64,000 bases of DNA from Kitasatospora atroaurantiaca (GTDB taxonomy: Bacteria > Actinomycetota > Actinomycetes > Streptomycetales > Streptomycetaceae), in assembly GCF_007828955.1 (NCBI RefSeq), contig NZ_VIVR01000001.1:6944001-7008000 (forward strand). The letters run 5' to 3'. The notes under the pieces are model-generated. The model was not told where the DNA came from and made no database searches. It saw nothing but the letters and a program-made list of their open reading frames with translations. The translations under genes were made by a program, and so were the position numbers. Shown here one piece after another: positions 61,673 through 64,000 of this stretch (positions within the stretch are counted from its first letter, which is position 1; each line of letters starts with the position of its first letter).

Positions 61673-61850
61673 TCACGAGTTGGCAGGCAGCACGGCGAGG
61701 GCGTCGATCTCGATGCGGAAGGCGCGTCACGGCCCTCGAACTCGAGCCCGGGGGTGTCGTCCTGCAGGTCCTTGGCGGCTCACCTGGAGACCTCCACCAC
61801 ACTGGAGGTCGTCGCCGCGAGAAGGCCGGCCGACCGTCAACCACGCTCGT
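61673..61850 (-). pseudogene. Degenerate C-terminal remnant of a RidA/YjgF-like gene
   Basis: In one minus-strand frame the end reads FRIEIDALAVLPANS-stop (61673-61720), matching the VEIDAIAVxP ending of RidA-type enamine/imine deaminases. Just upstream the matching frame shifts: the preceding coding-like sequence (AAKDLQDDTPGLEFEGRDA) is in another frame and is preceded by TTSSVVEVSR and a TGA stop. No start or N-terminal part remains. The assignment rests on the short ending and is tentative. Confidence 0.45.
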
Positions 61851-61852
61851 GG

Positions 61853-64000
61853 TCAATGCAGCTGGCGGGCCCAGGCGGACTTCAGGTGGTGGGCGGTCAG
61901 GGCGTCCAGGTAGCCCGTACCGCCGGTGACATAGAGGCTGACGCCGGTGCTGGTGGGGTCGGGGAAGATCTGATCGGTGAGGACGAGGGTACCGTCGCCC
62001 GCGTACACCTCGACCGAGGACGTGTCGACCAACAGGCGCAGGTTGAGACGGCCCTTCCCGTCCAGCGGCAGTGCCGCGCGGTGGACGGCGGCGAAGGTCG
62101 CGTCGAACGCCGCGTTGCCCGAGCGGGTGCGGTCGATGTACAGCTCGCCGGTGCCGGTGTCGTAGCCGATCCTGGTCTGCTGCCCGTTGCCGACGTGGAC
62201 GGCGATGCCGAAGTCCCTTGCTGTGCCGGCCCGGAGGCGGACGTCCAGGTCGAGGGTCGATCCGGTCAGGGCGAGCGGGAGGGTGGTGTCGCGCAGCGTA
62301 CGGCCATCAGCTCTCCAGACGCGCCCGTCGTACAGGCGGGTCAGCTCCCCGACCGGGCGCTGGATGAGGGCGGTTCTGCCGTCGACCGTCCGCAGTGCGA
62401 GTTCGCGGGGGAAGGTGTCGGCGCCGCGCCAGGTGCCGGTGGGGATGGACTCGCCGTAGGCCCAGTTGTTCATCCAGGCGAGCATCACGCGCCGGCCGCC
62501 CGGCACGCCGTTGAAACTGGTGGCGGCGTAGAAGTCGGCACCGTGGTCGAGCCAGTGGGCGCGCTCGACCATGCTCCGGGCCGGGGCGTCGGCGAGAGCG
62601 AACTGATCGGCGAGGATGTGGCCCCATCCGCCGGTACCGTGGTCGGTGATCTGCACCTGGACCTGTCGCCCCATGAGGTCGGCGAGGTCCCAAGCCGTCC
62701 AGTCGAGGGCTTCGCTGTCGGTGCCGGTGACGCTGCGCACCACCTGGCCGTCGACGAGCAGATTGACCGCCGCCTGCCGGTCCTTGGGCCGGGCGGCCTG
62801 ATCGGCGAGCCCGATGTGGTCGACGATGACGTGGCCCCACCCTCCCGTCGCATTGTCGACCGCCTCGACGGTGGCGGTACGTCCGGCGAACTCCGTGACG
62901 TCCCACGCGGTCCAGTCCATCACGCCGCTGTTGCGACCGGTGGCACTGCGCACCACCCGTCCGTCCACGACCAGGTTGAAGGTCGTCTCGGCGCCGCCCG
63001 CCGCGGGGTGGTTGCCGCCCGCGATGAGGAAGTTGAGGTACGGGCGGTCGATGGTGAAGGGGGCGGAGGTGAGGGTACCGGTTGCCGGGTCGCCGCCGGT
63101 GGCGTCGGTGAACGTGTCGAGGACACCGCTGCCGAGGCTGCCGTCGAGCTGTTCGAATCGCGGGGTGAGGGCGGTGAACGACCCGGTGCCCGTCCAGCCC
63201 GGGCCGAGGTCCGGGCCCTCGAAGTCGGCGATGGTCGTGCCGTCGGGCGGGGAGCCGTCTCCGGCGTCGGCGACGTACGGGTGGTTTCCGCCGCCCACCT
63301 GGAAGTTGAGGTAGCGCCGGCTGACAGTGAACGGGGGTGAGAGGAGCTCGCCGGTGGTGGAGTCGCCGTTCAGGAAGGTGTTCACCAGGCCGGGCCCGGT
63401 GAAGCCGGAGACCGTCTGCTGGCCGGGGAGGGTGCCGGTCGCGGGCGCGCTGCCGAACGCCGTACCGGTGGCCGTCCATTCGTCGTAGCTGCCGTCGTCG
63501 AAGGTGGCCAGCGGGGTGCCGGAGGGCGGGGTGTAGGTGCCGGCCGGGTCGTCGGCCTCGAACTCGGTGCCGTTGAAGTCTCCGATGAAGTACTGGACGG
63601 CGGTGGATCGTTGTGGCCCTCCATTGGTGGAGACGGCCAGCACCCACTTGGTGCGGGATGGGTCGTCGTCGACGGCGAGGCGGAACAGGTCCGGGCACTC
63701 CCACAGCCCGCCGGTGGAGCCGGCCGGTCCGAAGTCGCTCAGCTTGGTCCAGCTCTTGAGGTCGTGCGAGGAGTAGAAGCGGACCTTGTACTGGTCGGCG
63801 AGGACCACGGCCATCAGCCAGCTGCCGGTCTGGTCGTTCCAGAACACCTTGGGATCACGGAAGTTGGCGGATCCGATGTCGAGGACCGGGTTGCCCGGGT
63901 ACTTGGTCCAGGAGGTCCCGCCGTCCAGCGAATAGGCGAGGGACTGGGCCTGGCGGCCGTCGAGCCTGGAGTGGCTGGTGTAGATCGCGACCAGTGGCGG
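61853..64000 (-). CDS. Glycoside hydrolase family 32 (fructan hydrolase), N-terminus beyond the window
   Basis: 715 residues visible; the start lies past 64000. GH32 motifs: ANFRDPKVFWN (RDP), SDFGPAGSTGGLWECPDLFRL (ECPD, with the acid/base Glu), and a C-terminal GH32 beta-sandwich (LNLRLLVDTSSVEVYAGDGTLVLTDQIFP). Between the blades sits a roughly 330-residue insert made of two pairs of repeats: a DEWTATG...YLNFQVGGGNHPYV module twice and a VNLLVDGQVVRS...GGWGHILAD module twice. Enzymes of this family split levan, inulin or sucrose outside the cell. A short hairpin overlaps the stop codon. Confidence 0.85.
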   Translation of the reverse strand, partial: PPLVAIYTSHSRLDGRQAQSLAYSLDGGTSWTKYPGNPVLDIGSANFRDPKVFWNDQTGSWLMAVVLADQYKVRFYSSHDLKSWTKLSDFGPAGSTGGLWECPDLFRLAVDDDPSRTKWVLAVSTNGGPQRSTAVQYFIGDFNGTEFEADDPAGTYTPPSGTPLATFDDGSYDEWTATGTAFGSAPATGTLPGQQTVSGFTGPGLVNTFLNGDSTTGELLSPPFTVSRRYLNFQVGGGNHPYVADAGDGSPPDGTTIADFEGPDLGPGWTGTGSFTALTPRFEQLDGSLGSGVLDTFTDATGGDPATGTLTSAPFTIDRPYLNFLIAGGNHPAAGGAETTFNLVVDGRVVRSATGRNSGVMDWTAWDVTEFAGRTATVEAVDNATGGWGHVIVDHIGLADQAARPKDRQAAVNLLVDGQVVRSVTGTDSEALDWTAWDLADLMGRQVQVQITDHGTGGWGHILADQFALADAPARSMVERAHWLDHGADFYAATSFNGVPGGRRVMLAWMNNWAYGESIPTGTWRGADTFPRELALRTVDGRTALIQRPVGELTRLYDGRVWRADGRTLRDTTLPLALTGSTLDLDVRLRAGTARDFGIAVHVGNGQQTRIGYDTGTGELYIDRTRSGNAAFDATFAAVHRAALPLDGKGRLNLRLLVDTSSVEVYAGDGTLVLTDQIFPDPTSTGVSLYVTGGTGYLDALTAHHLKSAWARQLH

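Noticed and set aside
61477..61929. Possible plus-strand gene between dipeptidase and GH32
   Set aside because: No start signal, no conserved motifs, poor codon bias, and it overlaps the RidA-like remnant on the other strand.
1..64000. tRNA, rRNA, CRISPR arrays, transposase genes, integrases
   Set aside because: None recognised on either strand; the eCIS cluster shows no flanking integrase or attachment site within the window.

Overview
The window comes from a high-GC actinomycete, almost certainly a member of the Streptomycetaceae (Streptomyces, Kitasatospora or a close relative). Wobble positions are strongly GC-biased, GTG starts are common, and the gene families are typical of the group: PF04672-type methyltransferase, SpoIIE phosphatase, SARP regulator, secreted pectate lyases.

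Region 1 (1-29158) is mostly household and secreted-enzyme genes. It holds a hotdog thioesterase, a DUF488 protein, a giant FAD/Fe-S oxidoreductase, a HIT-like protein, a family-2 glycosyltransferase, a secreted transglycosylase-like protein, two tandem secreted pectate lyases, a membrane-anchored metallophosphoesterase, an MFS transporter, a divergent Lrp/LysE pair, a methyltransferase, a Mut7-C RNase-like protein, a saccharopine-dehydrogenase-like reductase, a SpoIIE sensor phosphatase, a phosphoribosyltransferase-hydrolase fusion, a giant oxoprolinase, a PhoU-like protein, a monooxygenase-fold protein and a psuG-psuK pair. A long palindromic intergenic element occurs twice, in opposite orientations, around the Lrp/LysE/methyltransferase block.

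Region 2 (28370-55265, perhaps to 58517) is the core of the window: an extracellular contractile injection system (eCIS, phage-tail-like). A SARP/BTAD regulator opens it. Next comes an effector-like protein with an N-terminal DUF4157 zinc-protease-like domain and a C-terminal lytic-transglycosylase-like domain. Then follow two sheath genes, a tube gene and a run of baseplate, cap, ATPase, adaptor, hub, spike, PAAR and J-type genes, most of them overlapping by 4 bp (ATGA/GTGA), and finally a second DUF4157 effector-like gene. I see no tape-measure and no tail-fibre gene. Three direct repeats with exact 11-bp spacing, the classical SARP operator layout, lie just before the first sheath gene. The two sheath genes end in a 590-bp near-identical segment whose codon use (G/T at wobble positions) is unlike everything around it. 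Sheath 2 carries a roughly 195-residue alanine-rich helical insertion. Behind the eCIS, in the same direction, lie an unrecognised soluble protein, an Lgt-like membrane protein, a two-TM membrane protein and a heme-oxygenase-like protein, which may belong to the system.

Region 3 (58530-64000) holds a TetR regulator, a secreted M19-dipeptidase-like protein with a C-terminal discoidin domain and a clear promoter/operator, a broken RidA-like remnant, and the C-terminal part of a GH32 fructan hydrolase with duplicated insert modules.
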